Source of the DNA: Neorhizobium vignae
Lineage (GTDB): Bacteria > Pseudomonadota > Alphaproteobacteria > Rhizobiales > Rhizobiaceae
DNA length: 64,000 bases
Assembly (NCBI RefSeq): GCF_000732195.1
Contig: NZ_JNNU01000012.1
Span: forward strand, 1 to 64,000
Direction of reading: 5' to 3'
Both the position numbers and the translations under genes were made by a program. Below are positions 35,160 to 45,474 of the stretch, in pieces (within the stretch, counting starts at the first letter, position 1; every line of letters starts with the position of its first letter). The notes beneath the pieces are model-generated. The model made no database searches, was not told where the DNA came from, and saw only the letters and a list, made by a program, of their open reading frames with translations.

Positions 35160-37154
35160 TTATGCGGCTGCGGGATAAAGCCTGCCCAGCATGGAGCCGA
35201 TCATTTCGACCCCGACACGGCTGCCGTGCTTGAAGATCGGCAGGTGCCGGCCGGCACCGCGGCTCGTCTTGCGCTTCACCAAGAAACACTCCGAACCGCG
35301 GGCCGAAAATGCATCTATATTGCGCAATGCATCCTCCAGCGCCGCCAGCACCTCGCCTTCCGGCTTGTGCCCCGCCTGGACCGCGTTGCGGGCGAAGATC
35401 CGCGCCCAATAGGTGGCGCCGAGGAAGATGGCGAGCGTCTGGCGGACCTGACCCGGCCGGGTGACCACCGACCAGGATGTGCCGAGCGGGCGCGCGGCGA
35501 GCGTGACTTCGCGATAGGCGGCATCGAGTTTGCGGGAGAGCGCGATGATCTCGAAGCCGCTCCTGCCCTCCTTCACGGCGGAAAGAAGATCGCGCAGCCC
35601 ATCGAACCAGCGCCCGAGCGCCAGATCCAGGGTCGAGCGGGTCGATGCCGGGAATACCAGGAAGGCGACGACGGTGCCTGCAAGCGCGCCGATCAACGTC
35701 TCCTCGATCCGCAGCTGCAGCAGGTCGAGGGTCAGCACGCCAGTCATCCCATAGATCAGACAGAGCACGATCGAGATGAAGAAGGTCATCCCCGCATAGG
35801 AAATCTGCAGGCAATAGAAGCCGAGGAAGATGCAGAGCACAGCGATCGGTGCAGCGAGAAGCGGATAACCGCCGATCAGGGTCGCAAGTACGAGCCCGGT
35901 CGCAATGCCGAGCAGCGTGCCGACCGAGCGCTGCAGGGCCCTGATCGCCGTATCGCCGCGTGACTTGGTGTTGGTGAAGATCAGGAAGGCGGTCAAAACA
36001 GCCCAGAACCAGCGGTCGCGCGACAGCATCAGGCCGAAGACCATCGCAAGGCTCGATGCGACAGTAATCTGTACCGCGGCGCGCATCACCGGGTTCTTGA
36101 GCGAGAAATCGATCTTCGCCGGAGCCGGCGCGGCCGCGGCATCCTCGATCGAGCGGAAGCGGTCGCGCCGCCCTTCCTCGATGGATTCAGCCAGCGCCGC
36201 CCTCGCCTTCTGCAGCCAGATCAGGGCTCGGGTGCTTTCCTCCACCCGGTCGTCATCGGTCACCGCCGGGCTTGCGGAAATCTTCTCGGCCAGATCCTGG
36301 TCGTCCTCGATCAATGCATGGACCAGCAGGAAGGGCGGCAACGCTTCAAAAGACAGCACGATCGCGCTTTCAGCGGCGAGATGCACATCGAAGATCTTCA
36401 TGGCCAGGGCGGTGACCGCCTCGTCTTCCGGGTCGATCGTGCCGTCCGCGGTGCGCGGCAGAAAACCTTCCGCCATCAGCACCACGTCCTTCAACCGCTC
36501 CTCGAGCTGCCGCAATTCGCGCCGGTCGCCATCCGAGATGGTCCCGCCGCTCGACAGAACCGCGAGCTTCATCAGGATATCGCCCACCCTGCCCTGGATC
36601 GCCACCAGCGACTGCAGAAGATCGCGCCGCCATTCGTCCGGCAGGAGATAGGTGCGGACCAGATGGCCTGTGACGACCGCGATCACCGGACCGATGGCCC
36701 CCAGAGGAAGGTCGGAAAGGTTCGGCTTGAGATAGGCGCCCATGAAATAGGACGTAAACGCAAACATGCCGACTGCAAATCCGCGCGGTCCGTAGACGCG
36801 CCCGACAGTCGCGCCGGCGATGACGACCAGAAACATCGGATCGGAGATATAACGGTAGTCTTCCAGTGCCGCGGCGAGCCCGACGCAGACGAGGCTGACG
36901 ACGCCGCCGATCAGCCGCGTCTTCAACTGGTCGGACGGCAGCCGGTCGCGCACCGCGACGCCGCCCTCGATCGACAGGATGATGGCAAGCCCATAGGCGA
37001 TCGTCGGCAGCGCCAGGCCGGTGGAGTGGATGAGTGCAAGGCAGGCCACCGAGGCGATGACGGTCAGCGTCACGCGTCCTGCCATGCGCAGGCGCGACAG
37101 CGCCGGGTCGTTGGCGAGCAGCCAGTCTCGGATCTTTGCGGCAAACGTCATCAA
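35160..37154 (-). CDS. FUSC-family membrane protein (aromatic acid exporter type)
   Basis: 664 residues with two blocks of membrane helices, near residues 25-170 (RMAGRVTLTVIASVACLALI, FLVVIAGATVGRVYGPRGFA) and 360-500 (FWAVLTAFLIFTNTKSRGDT, ALQRSVGTLLGIATGLVLAT). They are separated by a helical cytoplasmic region. This is the fusaric-acid-resistance/AaeB layout. Such proteins work with periplasmic adaptors, none of which is encoded nearby. Substrate unknown. Confidence 0.88.
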   Translation of the reverse strand: MMTFAAKIRDWLLANDPALSRLRMAGRVTLTVIASVACLALIHSTGLALPTIAYGLAIILSIEGGVAVRDRLPSDQLKTRLIGGVVSLVCVGLAAALEDYRYISDPMFLVVIAGATVGRVYGPRGFAVGMFAFTSYFMGAYLKPNLSDLPLGAIGPVIAVVTGHLVRTYLLPDEWRRDLLQSLVAIQGRVGDILMKLAVLSSGGTISDGDRRELRQLEERLKDVVLMAEGFLPRTADGTIDPEDEAVTALAMKIFDVHLAAESAIVLSFEALPPFLLVHALIEDDQDLAEKISASPAVTDDDRVEESTRALIWLQKARAALAESIEEGRRDRFRSIEDAAAAPAPAKIDFSLKNPVMRAAVQITVASSLAMVFGLMLSRDRWFWAVLTAFLIFTNTKSRGDTAIRALQRSVGTLLGIATGLVLATLIGGYPLLAAPIAVLCIFLGFYCLQISYAGMTFFISIVLCLIYGMTGVLTLDLLQLRIEETLIGALAGTVVAFLVFPASTRSTLDLALGRWFDGLRDLLSAVKEGRSGFEIIALSRKLDAAYREVTLAARPLGTSWSVVTRPGQVRQTLAIFLGATYWARIFARNAVQAGHKPEGEVLAALEDALRNIDAFSARGSECFLVKRKTSRGAGRHLPIFKHGSRVGVEMIGSMLGRLYPAAA

Positions 37155-37283
37155 CTACCCCAGGCGTATGCCGGCACCCGCTCCTGGCTAACGAATATAT
37201 CGCTTTGATAAAGTTTGGCGATACCATCCATAGGGCTGAGGGCCACGATCGACAGATCGGCGGGCCGCCCGATCACCGCCGGG

Positions 37284-37814
37284 TTACTCGCCCTTGGCGA
37301 TCGACTGCATCTCTTCGATCACCGAATCCCGCTCGCCGTCTGCAACGCGGTGGATGTCGTCGATGACTGGCTTGCCGGCTTCCTGGATGATGTCGAAATG
37401 CAGTTCGTTGACACTGTCCTTCACTGCTGCCTCATCGACGCAGGTCCACATCTTGAAGGTAACGGTCACATCGGTCATGCCGTTGGCGCCCTGTGCCGAG
37501 GTCGTCTTGATGTCCTTCAGCGGACAGCCGTCCTGCGACGAGGTGATCACGTCGTAGCCGAAGGGATCGCCCGGCTGGTTGTTCTCCGTGTCGTATGCCG
37601 GGTGCTTGGCGGCTTCCGCATAGGCGCCCTGGAATTTCTTGCTGAACAGGCGCGACAACGGATCGGCATCGAAGATGTATTTCCATTCGCTGTCGACGGT
37701 ATTCCAGTTGTCCTCGGTGATCTTCATCACCTCTTTCACGGGATCGGTCACATCAGCCGCCGCAACGAAGGTCGAGATCAAAGAAAAGGCAAGGGCAAGC
37801 GGCAAGGTCCGCAT
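37284..37814 (-). CDS. Exported protein of unknown function
   Basis: 176 residues with signal peptide MRTLPLALAFSLISTFVAA. The mature part is acidic and mixed alpha/beta (PLSRLFSKKFQGAYAEA, DPFGYDVITSSQDGCPLKDI, DVTVTFKMWTCVDEAA) with two cysteines that could pair. The layout resembles DUF3828-type periplasmic proteins, but this is a weak assignment. Divergent from icd. Confidence 0.75.
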   Translation of the reverse strand: MRTLPLALAFSLISTFVAAADVTDPVKEVMKITEDNWNTVDSEWKYIFDADPLSRLFSKKFQGAYAEAAKHPAYDTENNQPGDPFGYDVITSSQDGCPLKDIKTTSAQGANGMTDVTVTFKMWTCVDEAAVKDSVNELHFDIIQEAGKPVIDDIHRVADGERDSVIEEMQSIAKGE

Positions 37815-37952
37815 GAGATCAAATCCGGCAGTTGGAGAGCGATTTGGCCGGACATTAATCAGGCATTATGGTTTGGCAAGGGCAATCGTCCGCAGGTCCG
37901 GACGCACCGCGATTTCTCGCATGAAAAGCCGCATATGATAGCCTCAATACCT

Positions 37953-37980
37953 TTGCGTTCCGGCCCGGCGATGTTATAGC
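37953..37980 (+). promoter_or_regulatory. Predicted promoter for icd
   Basis: TTGCGT at 37953-37958 and TATAGC at 37975-37980, spaced by 16 bases, about 60 bases before the icd start codon. Confidence 0.6.
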
Positions 37981-38041
37981 GCACCCACTGGTGTCCACCC
38001 GACGGGACCTTGAGGTCCCTTCTACGTCCAAGAGGAATTCC

Positions 38042-39256
38042 ATGCAAAAGATCAAGGTAGCCAACCCGGTCGTCGATCTCGACGGCGACGAGATGACCCG
38101 CATCATCTGGCAGCTCATCAAGGACAAGCTGGTCCTTCCCTATCTCGATCTCGACATCGAATATTACGACCTCTCGGTCGAGAACCGCGACGCCACCAAC
38201 GACCAGGTGACGATCGACGCCGCCAACGCCATCAAGAAGCACGGCGTCGGCATCAAATGCGCGACGATCACGCCGGACGAAGCCCGCGTCAAGGAATTCA
38301 ACCTCAAGGAAATGTGGAAGAGCCCGAACGGCACGATCCGCAACATTCTGGGCGGCGTCATCTTCCGCGAGCCGATCATCTGCAAGAACGTGCCGCGCCT
38401 GGTTCCGGGCTGGACCAAGCCGATCGTCGTCGGCCGTCACGCCTTCGGCGACCAGTACAAGGCAACCGACTTCAAGTTCCCGGGCAAGGGCACGCTGTCG
38501 ATCAAGTTCGTCGGCGAAGACGGCCAGGTGATCGAGAAGGAAGTGTTCAAGGCACCAGACGCAGGCGTGGCCATGGCCATGTACAACCTCGACGAATCGA
38601 TCCGCGATTTCGCCCGCGCTTCGCTGAACTACGGCCTGATGCGCAAGTGGCCGGTCTACCTGTCGACCAAGAACACCATCCTCAAGGCTTACGACGGCCG
38701 CTTCAAGGATATCTTCGAGGAAATCTTCAACGCCGAGTTCAAGGAACAGTTCGACGCACTGAAGATCACCTACGAACACCGCCTGATCGACGACATGGTC
38801 GCGGCAGCCCTGAAGTGGTCCGGCGGCTACGTCTGGGCCTGCAAGAACTATGACGGCGACGTCCAGTCCGACATCGTCGCCCAGGGCTTCGGCTCGCTCG
38901 GCCTGATGACCTCGGTTCTGCTTTCCCCGGACGGCCGCACGGTCGAAGCCGAAGCCGCCCACGGCACCGTCACCCGCCATTACCGCCAGCACCAGAAGGG
39001 ACAGGAGACCTCGACGAACTCGATCGCCTCGATCTTCGCCTGGACCCGTGGCCTCGCTCATCGCGCCAAGCTCGACGACAATGCAGCCCTTGCAAAGTTC
39101 GCCGCCACGCTCGAAACCGTCTGCGTCGACACGGTCGAAGCCGGCTACATGACCAAGGACCTTGCACTGCTCATCGGTCCGGATCAGCCGTGGCTCTCCA
39201 CCACCGCTTTCCTCGACAAGGTGGACGAAAATCTCAAGGTGGCCATGGCTGCCTAA
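38042..39256 (+). CDS. icd: NADP-dependent isocitrate dehydrogenase (eukaryotic-type)
   Basis: 404 residues from ATG 38042 ([20 protein letters not shown]), preceded by AGAGGAA. It oxidises isocitrate to 2-oxoglutarate in the TCA cycle. Subfamily II features include [58 protein letters not shown] and the metal-binding [39 protein letters not shown] fits NADP specificity. Single gene with its own promoter and terminator. Confidence 0.98.
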   Translation: MQKIKVANPVVDLDGDEMTRIIWQLIKDKLVLPYLDLDIEYYDLSVENRDATNDQVTIDAANAIKKHGVGIKCATITPDEARVKEFNLKEMWKSPNGTIRNILGGVIFREPIICKNVPRLVPGWTKPIVVGRHAFGDQYKATDFKFPGKGTLSIKFVGEDGQVIEKEVFKAPDAGVAMAMYNLDESIRDFARASLNYGLMRKWPVYLSTKNTILKAYDGRFKDIFEEIFNAEFKEQFDALKITYEHRLIDDMVAAALKWSGGYVWACKNYDGDVQSDIVAQGFGSLGLMTSVLLSPDGRTVEAEAAHGTVTRHYRQHQKGQETSTNSIASIFAWTRGLAHRAKLDDNAALAKFAATLETVCVDTVEAGYMTKDLALLIGPDQPWLSTTAFLDKVDENLKVAMAA

Positions 39257-39281
39257 GTCCGAAAAATCGGCTAATCATTCG

Positions 39282-39313
39282 ACGGCGGGGAGCAATCCCC
39301 GCCGTTTTCTTTT
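39282..39313 (+). terminator. Intrinsic terminator after icd
   Basis: Stem ACGGCGGGG / CCCCGCCGT with loop AGCAAT, followed by TTTCTTTT, 25 bases after the stop codon. Confidence 0.92.
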
Positions 39314-39329
39314 GTGAGGGAGTTTCGCC

Positions 39330-39791
39330 ATGACCGCCACGACGACACCTGCGATCATCCGTCCGCTCGAACCAGCCGACCGCACCGCCTGGGAGCCGCT
39401 CTGGGAGGCCTATCTGCGCTTCTACGAGACCGTGCTGCCGAAGGAAATGTACGACGTCACCTGGAGCCGGTTTCACGATCCCGCCGAGCCGATGCATGCC
39501 CTCGGTGCATTCGACGAGACCGGCAAGATGATCGCCATCGCGCATGTGATCTTCCACCGATCCTGCTGGCTGCCCGGATCGACCTGCTATCTGCAGGACC
39601 TCTATGTCAAGAATACCCTGCGCGGCCGAGGAACCGGCGCAGCCCTGATCGAAGCGGTGGCGGACCTCGCGCGGGCAAACGGCGCCGGGCGGCTCTATTG
39701 GCTGACCCAGGAGAGCAATGCAGCCGCGCGGCGGCTCTACGACCGCATCGCCCAAAATTCCGGCTTCATCCAGTATCGGAAAGCGCTCTAA
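39330..39791 (+). CDS. GNAT-family N-acetyltransferase
   Basis: 153 residues. Acetyl-CoA motif A (CYLQDLYVKNTLRGRGTGAA) and motif B (WLTQESNAAARRLYDRIAQN) are clear. The ATG follows GTGAGGGAG. Substrate unknown. It lies just behind the icd terminator. Confidence 0.92.
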   Translation: MTATTTPAIIRPLEPADRTAWEPLWEAYLRFYETVLPKEMYDVTWSRFHDPAEPMHALGAFDETGKMIAIAHVIFHRSCWLPGSTCYLQDLYVKNTLRGRGTGAALIEAVADLARANGAGRLYWLTQESNAAARRLYDRIAQNSGFIQYRKAL

Positions 39792-39859
39792 TTCGCCCTG
39801 GCGCCTTGATTGAAAAGCAAGCTGCACCAAAACATAGACATCACTGCCGGGAGGGCCAG

Positions 39860-40489
39860 ATGTCAGATGAACTTGTGCTTTATACGAACCCGATGTCACG
39901 CGGCCGGATTGCCCGCTGGATGCTGGAGGAGGTCGGTGTCCCTTATCGTACCGAAATCCTGCATTTCGGCACGACGATGAAGGGCGACACCTACAAAAGC
40001 GTCAACCCGATGGGCAAGGTGCCGAGCATCGTGCACGGCAAGACCATTGTTACCGAATGCGCGGCGATCTGCGCCTATCTGGCGGATGCCTTTCCGCAGG
40101 CGGGTCTTGCCCCCGCCCCCGCCCAGCGAGCCGATTATTATCGCTGGATGTTCTTTGCGGCCGGCCCGTTGGAAGCTGCCGTCAGCAACCGCGTGCTCGG
40201 CTTCGAGGTGCCGAAGGAACGCGAGCGGATGGTCGGTTACGGCACCTATAAGGACGTCATGGATACGCTGGAAGCGGCTGTCCGGGCAAACGCCTATATC
40301 GCCGGCGACACGTTCAGCGCCGCCGACGTTTATGTCGGCTCGCAGCTCGGTTATGGACTGCAGTTCGGCACGATCGAAAAACGCGCAGCATTCGAACAAT
40401 ATTTCGGACGGCTTGCGCTACGCGAGGCTTACCGGCGGGCCAACGACAAGGACAATGCCGCGGCTGCCGAGATGCAGAAGGCAGGGTAA
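39860..40489 (+). CDS. Glutathione S-transferase family protein
   Basis: 209 residues from ATG 39860 with GGGAGGG upstream; the long frame extending upstream is not coding. Thioredoxin-like N-terminal domain with SRGRIARWMLEEVGVPYRTE, the glutathione-binding NPMGKVPSIVHGKTIVTECA, and an all-helical C-terminal domain ending LGYGLQFGTIEKRAAFEQYF. The catalytic serine is likely in NPMSRGR. Substrate unknown. Confidence 0.93.
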   Translation: MSDELVLYTNPMSRGRIARWMLEEVGVPYRTEILHFGTTMKGDTYKSVNPMGKVPSIVHGKTIVTECAAICAYLADAFPQAGLAPAPAQRADYYRWMFFAAGPLEAAVSNRVLGFEVPKERERMVGYGTYKDVMDTLEAAVRANAYIAGDTFSAADVYVGSQLGYGLQFGTIEKRAAFEQYFGRLALREAYRRANDKDNAAAAEMQKAG

Positions 40490-40499
40490 GCTTCAGGGA

Positions 40500-41390
40500 T
40501 CAGCGGTCGACACCGGCCGGCGATCGTTTGGGCGACGGGGTCGGTATCGGCTTCGCGTTGCCGGTGTCGAAACGCAGCATCCACTCGTTACTCATGGAGC
40601 TGGCTAGGATCACCGGCCCGGCAGCAGGCTTTACAGGTTGAGTGCCGGCCGGCTGGATGCTCACAGAACGGACCGCCAAGGGATCCGGCCGCTCGATCGG
40701 AACCGGGACATTCATCGCCACCATCGGATCCGTGCCCGTCGTCGGGATGGTCGCGACGTCGAATTCCTTCGCCTGGATCAGGCTCAACGGATCGGGGTTG
40801 CTCTGGACCAGTGCGAGCACGTATTCATCAACGGGCTTCGGCGGCGGCGTCTGCAGATCCCCGTCCCTGCCGCGCTTCTCGTAGAACGCATTGCCGCCGG
40901 CAACCGTGACATAATGCATGTTCTGGTAGGGGAAACGTAAGCCGGCGGTATGGAAGAACATCGCGTCCTTCACTTCCGGGTTCCGCTCGCCGCGAATGAT
41001 CGCATCGACGGCGGCATCGAGTTCCGGAACCGTCGCCTCATTCATCGCGCGGGTCATCACGCCCGGTGCGAATTGCCGCTCCTGGGCGACGATGCCGCAA
41101 ATAGTGGACGGATAGGCGTCCGAGGTCAGCCTGTTCATGATCACGGTGCCGACTGCCATCAACCCTTCGCGGCTCGAGCGCTGGGACTCGAAATACATTG
41201 CCCGCTTCATGCAATCGCGATCGGCCGGCGTGTAGTGGTAGACCTGTTTCTTCGAGACCGGCGCCGGTTTCACCGTCGTGGTTGCAGGAGAGATCGACGC
41301 CGTCGTCTGCGCCGACGTGCATGCCGACAGGAACATCATTCCAACCAGACCGATTGCCGGTCGGAGAAGGGCCTTATCGCTCGCCGTCAT
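40500..41390 (-). CDS. SleB-type cell-wall hydrolase, lipoprotein
   Basis: 296 residues from ATG 41390 with GGGGGGA upstream. Lipobox FLSAC puts the lipidated Cys at residue 24. The Hydrolase_2 (SleB/CwlJ) domain spans about residues 65-180: DRDCMKRAMYFESQRSSREG with the likely catalytic Glu, GTVIMNRLTSDAYPSTICGI and AMFFHTAGLRFPYQNMHYVT. It probably cleaves peptidoglycan from the envelope side. The C-terminal third is proline-rich. Confidence 0.9.
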   Translation of the reverse strand: MTASDKALLRPAIGLVGMMFLSACTSAQTTASISPATTTVKPAPVSKKQVYHYTPADRDCMKRAMYFESQRSSREGLMAVGTVIMNRLTSDAYPSTICGIVAQERQFAPGVMTRAMNEATVPELDAAVDAIIRGERNPEVKDAMFFHTAGLRFPYQNMHYVTVAGGNAFYEKRGRDGDLQTPPPKPVDEYVLALVQSNPDPLSLIQAKEFDVATIPTTGTDPMVAMNVPVPIERPDPLAVRSVSIQPAGTQPVKPAAGPVILASSMSNEWMLRFDTGNAKPIPTPSPKRSPAGVDR

Positions 41391-41720
41391 GAATATCCCC
41401 CCTGCGGTATAATTCCAGAAATCGCTACGGCGTGAAAAGGGATACCTCAAAAACTGATTCAGATCAAACGGCATATGAGACAATCAAAACTGTGCAGAAA
41501 ATCGTTCCGGTTGCAGGCCGGCCTGGCGGCAAGCCCCCTCGAACCGAGGTCTTTCCGCGCGTGTCGGAACGACGTCTTACGACGGTCTTCCTAACGGAAA
41601 GTTGACTTCCCGCCCTGCAGTTCACGGAGATCCGGCGGACAGGCGTCGAAGACGTCACAGCGTCTGCCGGCCGGAACTGGTGGAGGCCGACGCCACTCCA
41701 CCTCTGCCCTGCATTGATCC
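41391..41720. other. 330-base intergenic stretch, no gene seen
   Basis: Short open frames on the minus strand are arginine-rich and lack ribosome binding sites. No tRNA, clear terminator or repeat was found. It probably holds the promoter of the cell-wall hydrolase near its left end. Confidence 0.6.
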
Positions 41721-43343
41721 TTAGCTCCGCAGGCCCGGCGCCTCGTAGCCGGTGCGTTCCACATATTCCGTATAACCGCCGTCATAACGGTGGATGCCGT
41801 CAGGCGTCAGTTCGAGCACGCGATTCGACAGTTCGGCGAGGAAATGTCGGTCGTGGCTGACGAACAGCATGGTGCCTTCGTATTCCGACAGCGCCTTGAT
41901 CAGCATTTCCTTGGTGTCGAGATCCAGGTGGTTGGTCGGCTCGTCGAGGACGAGGAAATTCGGCGGGTCGAACAGCATGGCCGCCATCACCAGACGCGCC
42001 TTCTCGCCGCCGGAAAGCACCCGGCATTTCTTCTCGACGTCGTCGCCTGAAAAGCCGAAGCAGCCGGAGAGTGCTCGCAGTGCCCCCTGCCCGGCGCGCG
42101 GAAACTGTTCCTCCAGCCATTCGAAGACGGTCAGGTCACCGTCCAGCAGATCCATGGCGTGCTGGGCGAAATAGCCCATCTTGACGCTGGCGCCGATCGA
42201 AACGCTGCCTTCGTCCGGCTCGGTCGAGCCCGTCACCAGTTTCAGCAGCGTCGACTTGCCAGCCCCGTTGATGCCCATGATGCACCAGCGCTCACGCCGC
42301 TTCACCATGAAGTCGAGACCTTCGTAGATCGAGCGGCTGCCGTATCGCTTGGCGACATTCCTGATGTTGACCACGTCTTCGCCGGAACGCGGCGCCGGCT
42401 GGAATTCGAAGGCGACCGCCTGTCGGCGCTTCGGCGGCTCGACGCGCTCGATCTTGTCGAGCTTCTTCACCCGGCTCTGCACCTGGGCCGCATGGGACGC
42501 GCGGGCCTTGAAGCGCTCGATGAACTTGATCTCCTTGGCCAGCATCGCCTGCTGGCGCTCGAACTGCGCCTGCTGCTGCTTTTCGTTCTGGGCCCGCTGC
42601 TGCTCGTAGAAACCGTAGTCGCCGGAATAGGTGGTGAGCGACCCGCCATCGATCTCGATGATCTTGGTGACGATGCGGTTCATGAACTCGCGGTCGTGCG
42701 AGGTCATCAGCAGGGCGCCGTCATACCCTTTGAGAAACTGTTCCAGCCAGATCAGGCTTTCGAGGTCCAGATGGTTGCTCGGTTCGTCGAGCAGCATGAC
42801 GTCCGGGCGCATCAGCAGGATGCGTGCGAGCGCCACGCGCATCTTCCAGCCGCCGGACAGCTTGCCGACATCGCCGTCCATCATCTCCTGGGTGAAGCTC
42901 AGGCCGGCGAGAACCTCGCGGGCTCGGCCTTCGAGACCGTAGCCGTCGAGCTCCTCGTAACGCGCCTGTACCTCGCCGTAGCGTTCGATGATCTGGTCCA
43001 TCTCATCGAGGCGGTCCGGATCGACCATCGCCGATTCAAGCTCGTGCAGTTCGGCGGCGACGGTGCTTACCGGACCTGCACCGTCCATCACCTCGGTAAC
43101 GGCGCTGCGGCCGGCCATCTCGCCGACATCCTGGTTGAAATAACCGATCGTCACGTTCTTTTCGACGCTGACCTGCCCCTCGTCCGGCATTTCAGAGCCG
43201 GTGATCATCCGGAAGAGCGTCGTCTTGCCGGCGCCGTTCGGGCCGACGAGGCCGATCTTCTCGCCACGGTTCAGCGCCGCGGCCGCCTCGATGAAGAGGA
43301 TGCGGTGGCTGTTCGACTTGCTGATGTTTTCAATACGGATCAT
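41721..43343 (-). CDS. ABC-F family ATPase (YbiT/YheS-like translation factor)
   Basis: 540 residues with two ABC domains and no membrane segments. Walker A motifs GPNGAGKTTLF and GINGAGKSTLL; signatures KLSGGWKMRVALARI and VLSGGEKARLVMAAM; Walker B MLLDEPSNHLDLESL and LVLDEPTNHLDLDT. The charged inter-domain linker (YSGDYGFYEQQRAQNEKQQQ onwards) is the ABC-F hallmark. These proteins bind ribosomes to resolve stalled translation. The exact ABC-F subgroup is not settled. Confidence 0.93.
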   Translation of the reverse strand: MIRIENISKSNSHRILFIEAAAALNRGEKIGLVGPNGAGKTTLFRMITGSEMPDEGQVSVEKNVTIGYFNQDVGEMAGRSAVTEVMDGAGPVSTVAAELHELESAMVDPDRLDEMDQIIERYGEVQARYEELDGYGLEGRAREVLAGLSFTQEMMDGDVGKLSGGWKMRVALARILLMRPDVMLLDEPSNHLDLESLIWLEQFLKGYDGALLMTSHDREFMNRIVTKIIEIDGGSLTTYSGDYGFYEQQRAQNEKQQQAQFERQQAMLAKEIKFIERFKARASHAAQVQSRVKKLDKIERVEPPKRRQAVAFEFQPAPRSGEDVVNIRNVAKRYGSRSIYEGLDFMVKRRERWCIMGINGAGKSTLLKLVTGSTEPDEGSVSIGASVKMGYFAQHAMDLLDGDLTVFEWLEEQFPRAGQGALRALSGCFGFSGDDVEKKCRVLSGGEKARLVMAAMLFDPPNFLVLDEPTNHLDLDTKEMLIKALSEYEGTMLFVSHDRHFLAELSNRVLELTPDGIHRYDGGYTEYVERTGYEAPGLRS

Positions 43344-43375
43344 GGGCGGGCGAGCTCGAAAGGTTTCATCACAAC

Positions 43376-43407
43376 AAAAAGCCGGGTCGTCGCCGACCCG
43401 GCTTTTC
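43376..43407 (-). terminator. Terminator of the trigger factor gene
   Basis: Perfect 10-bp stem AGCCGGGTCG / CGACCCGGCT with a 4-base loop and an A-run on its left, giving a T-run for the leftward tig transcript. It separates tig from the ABC-F gene. Confidence 0.9.
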
Positions 43408-43426
43408 TACACAATCAATGCGAAGC

Positions 43427-44923
43427 TTATTCGGCGCCGTCTTCAGCGGCCTTCTTCTTCGGAGCAGCCTTCTTCTTCGGAGCGGCAGCCTCTTCGCCTT
43501 CGGCGGCTTCGTCAGCAGCCTCGGCCTTTGCAGCCTTCTTCGGAGCAGCCTTCTTCTTGGCCGGCTTTTCAGCCTTCTCCGAGCCTTCCTCGTCCTCAGC
43601 CATCAGCTCTTCCTTAGTCACGACCTTGTCGGTGACCTTGATCTCGGAGAGCAGCTTGTCGACGACCTTCTCTTCGAAGATCGGCGCGCGCAGCGAGGCG
43701 GAAGCGCCGGGGGTGTTGCGGAAGAAATCGAGGATTTCCTTCTGCTGGCCCGGGAACTGCTGCAGCTGCGCATAAAGCGCGCGCTGCATTTCTTCCTCGG
43801 TCACTTCGACGCCGGCCTGTTCGCCGATCTCGGAGAGAACCAGGCCGAGACGAACGCGACGTTCGGCAAGCTTGCGGTATTCGACGCGTGCATCTTCCTC
43901 GGTCGTCTCTTCGTCTTCGAAGGTCTTGCCGGACTGCTGCAGGTCGGTGTTGATCTGACGCCAGATGTTGTCGAACTCGGCGTCGACGAGACCCTGCGGG
44001 GTGTCGAACTGGTACATGCCGTCGAGCTGGTCGAGGATCTGACGCTTGACCTTCTGGCGGGTGACGTTGCCGTACTGGCTTTCGATCTGGCCGCGGACGA
44101 TCTCCTTCAGGCGATCGACCGATTCGATGCCGAGCTTGGAGGCGAGTTCGTCGTTGATCTCGAGAGCGGCGGGAGCAGCGACTTCCTTGACGGTGACGTC
44201 GAAGGTGGCTTCCTTGCCGGCAAGGTTGGCGGCCGGATATTCGGTCGGGAAGGTTACGTTGATGGTCTTCTCATCACCGGCCTTGACGCCGACCAGCTGG
44301 TCTTCGAAGCCCGGAATGAAGCGGCCGGAGCCGAGAACCAGTTCGGCATCTTCGGCGGTGCCGCCATCGAAGGCAACGCCGTCGACCTTGCCGAGATAGT
44401 TCATCGTGACGCGGTCGCCATTGGCGGCCTTGCCGGTCTTGGTCTCGAAGGTACGGGCGCTTTCGGCAATCTTTTCGATCTGCTCGTTGACTTCGTCTTC
44501 GGTGACTTCGACGACTTCACGAATGACGGAAAGGCCGTCGGTCGGCTGCAGTTCGATGTCCGGGATGACTTCGTAGGAGAGCGTGAATTCGAAATCGACC
44601 TCGGCGTTGAGGATCTTTTCCGCTTCCTTCTCGTCCTCGGTCATGGCGACCGACGGCTGGGTCGCCGACTTCTCGCCGCGGTCGGAGAGGATTTCGGTCG
44701 GGCGCTCACGGACGATCTCGTTGACGAGATCCGCCATGATCGACTTGCCGTACATCTTCTTCAGATGAGCGATCGGCACCTTGCCCGGACGGAAACCGTT
44801 GATGCGGACCTTGTCCTTGGCGTCGGCGAGGCGCACGTTCAGCTGCGCTTCCATATCCCGCTTGGGAATAACGACCTTGATTTCGCGCTTCAGCCCTTCA
44901 GCGAGCGTTTCGGTAACCTGCAT
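43427..44923 (-). CDS. tig: Trigger factor (ribosome-associated chaperone)
   Basis: 498 residues from ATG 44923, chosen because AAGG lies about 7 bases upstream and the protein then begins [20 protein letters not shown]. The ribosome-binding signature [20 protein letters not shown] is present. A central FKBP-type PPIase domain follows ([40 protein letters not shown]), then the helical chaperone arms. The C-terminus has a long acidic/Lys-Ala-rich tail ([20 protein letters not shown]) that is longer than in E. coli but common in rhizobia. Confidence 0.97.
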   Translation of the reverse strand: MQVTETLAEGLKREIKVVIPKRDMEAQLNVRLADAKDKVRINGFRPGKVPIAHLKKMYGKSIMADLVNEIVRERPTEILSDRGEKSATQPSVAMTEDEKEAEKILNAEVDFEFTLSYEVIPDIELQPTDGLSVIREVVEVTEDEVNEQIEKIAESARTFETKTGKAANGDRVTMNYLGKVDGVAFDGGTAEDAELVLGSGRFIPGFEDQLVGVKAGDEKTINVTFPTEYPAANLAGKEATFDVTVKEVAAPAALEINDELASKLGIESVDRLKEIVRGQIESQYGNVTRQKVKRQILDQLDGMYQFDTPQGLVDAEFDNIWRQINTDLQQSGKTFEDEETTEEDARVEYRKLAERRVRLGLVLSEIGEQAGVEVTEEEMQRALYAQLQQFPGQQKEILDFFRNTPGASASLRAPIFEEKVVDKLLSEIKVTDKVVTKEELMAEDEEGSEKAEKPAKKKAAPKKAAKAEAADEAAEGEEAAAPKKKAAPKKKAAEDGAE

Positions 44924-45085
44924 TTTCATACCTTCATATCGTGGCGGCGGTGCTCAGACAGCCGTTGGTTTCAATGAGCACATCGCCGGAACTTTGAGAG
45001 ACCGGCCGCGGCTTCAAGGAGCGCCGATCCTTTAGCCAGAACCGGCTCGGACCGCACTCCTGGCGGTTTTGATGCGGGGCGGTTC

Positions 45086-45170
<85 letters not shown>

Positions 45171-45223
45171 GCCCCAGCCGCGTCGAAAATCCTCGTCGCA
45201 CAAGGCCTTCCGGAGCGCGCGTC

Positions 45224-45251
45224 TCTATATCACCCGTTTCGGCGCACGCAA
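45224..45251 (-). promoter_or_regulatory. Predicted promoter of tRNA-Leu
   Basis: Reading leftward, TTGCGT (45251-45246) and TATAGA (45229-45224) are spaced by 16 bases; start of transcription near 45217. Confidence 0.6.
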
Positions 45252-45433
45252 AGGGAAAATGACGCTTTTTTGGCAGCTCCGAGAAACCGCGGTGGATAGG
45301 CGAATTTGCTCCTGCCGCAACCGGTTGAAGCGACGATTCTCGGGTTATTTAACTTTTTATTAAATTCTAATGTGTACATTGGAATCAATGGCGATGTGAG
45401 CCATGCAATAACCGCATGCCATCCATACGGATA

Positions 45434-45468
45434 TTGCACTGCACAATTTTGCTGCCTTCTCATAATAT
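45434..45468 (+). promoter_or_regulatory. Putative promoter and regulator site of the sRNA
   Basis: The 12-mer TTGCACTGCACA (45434-45445) recurs before the second DUF1127 gene. Within it CTGCAC (45439-45444) could be a -35, with TAATAT (45463-45468) as -10 at 18-base spacing. The same spacing holds at the other site. Predicted transcription start near 45475. Confidence 0.5.
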
Positions 45469-45474
45469 GCAGAT

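Noticed and set aside
39314..39859. Upstream in-frame extension of the GST gene
   Set aside because: It overlaps the GNAT gene in another frame. The GST ATG at 39860 has a clear ribosome binding site and begins the standard domain.
42159..43775. 538-codon rightward open frame
   Set aside because: Antisense to the ABC-F gene and the end of tig. The Phe/Leu/Ser-rich end mirrors the Lys/Ala tail of trigger factor.
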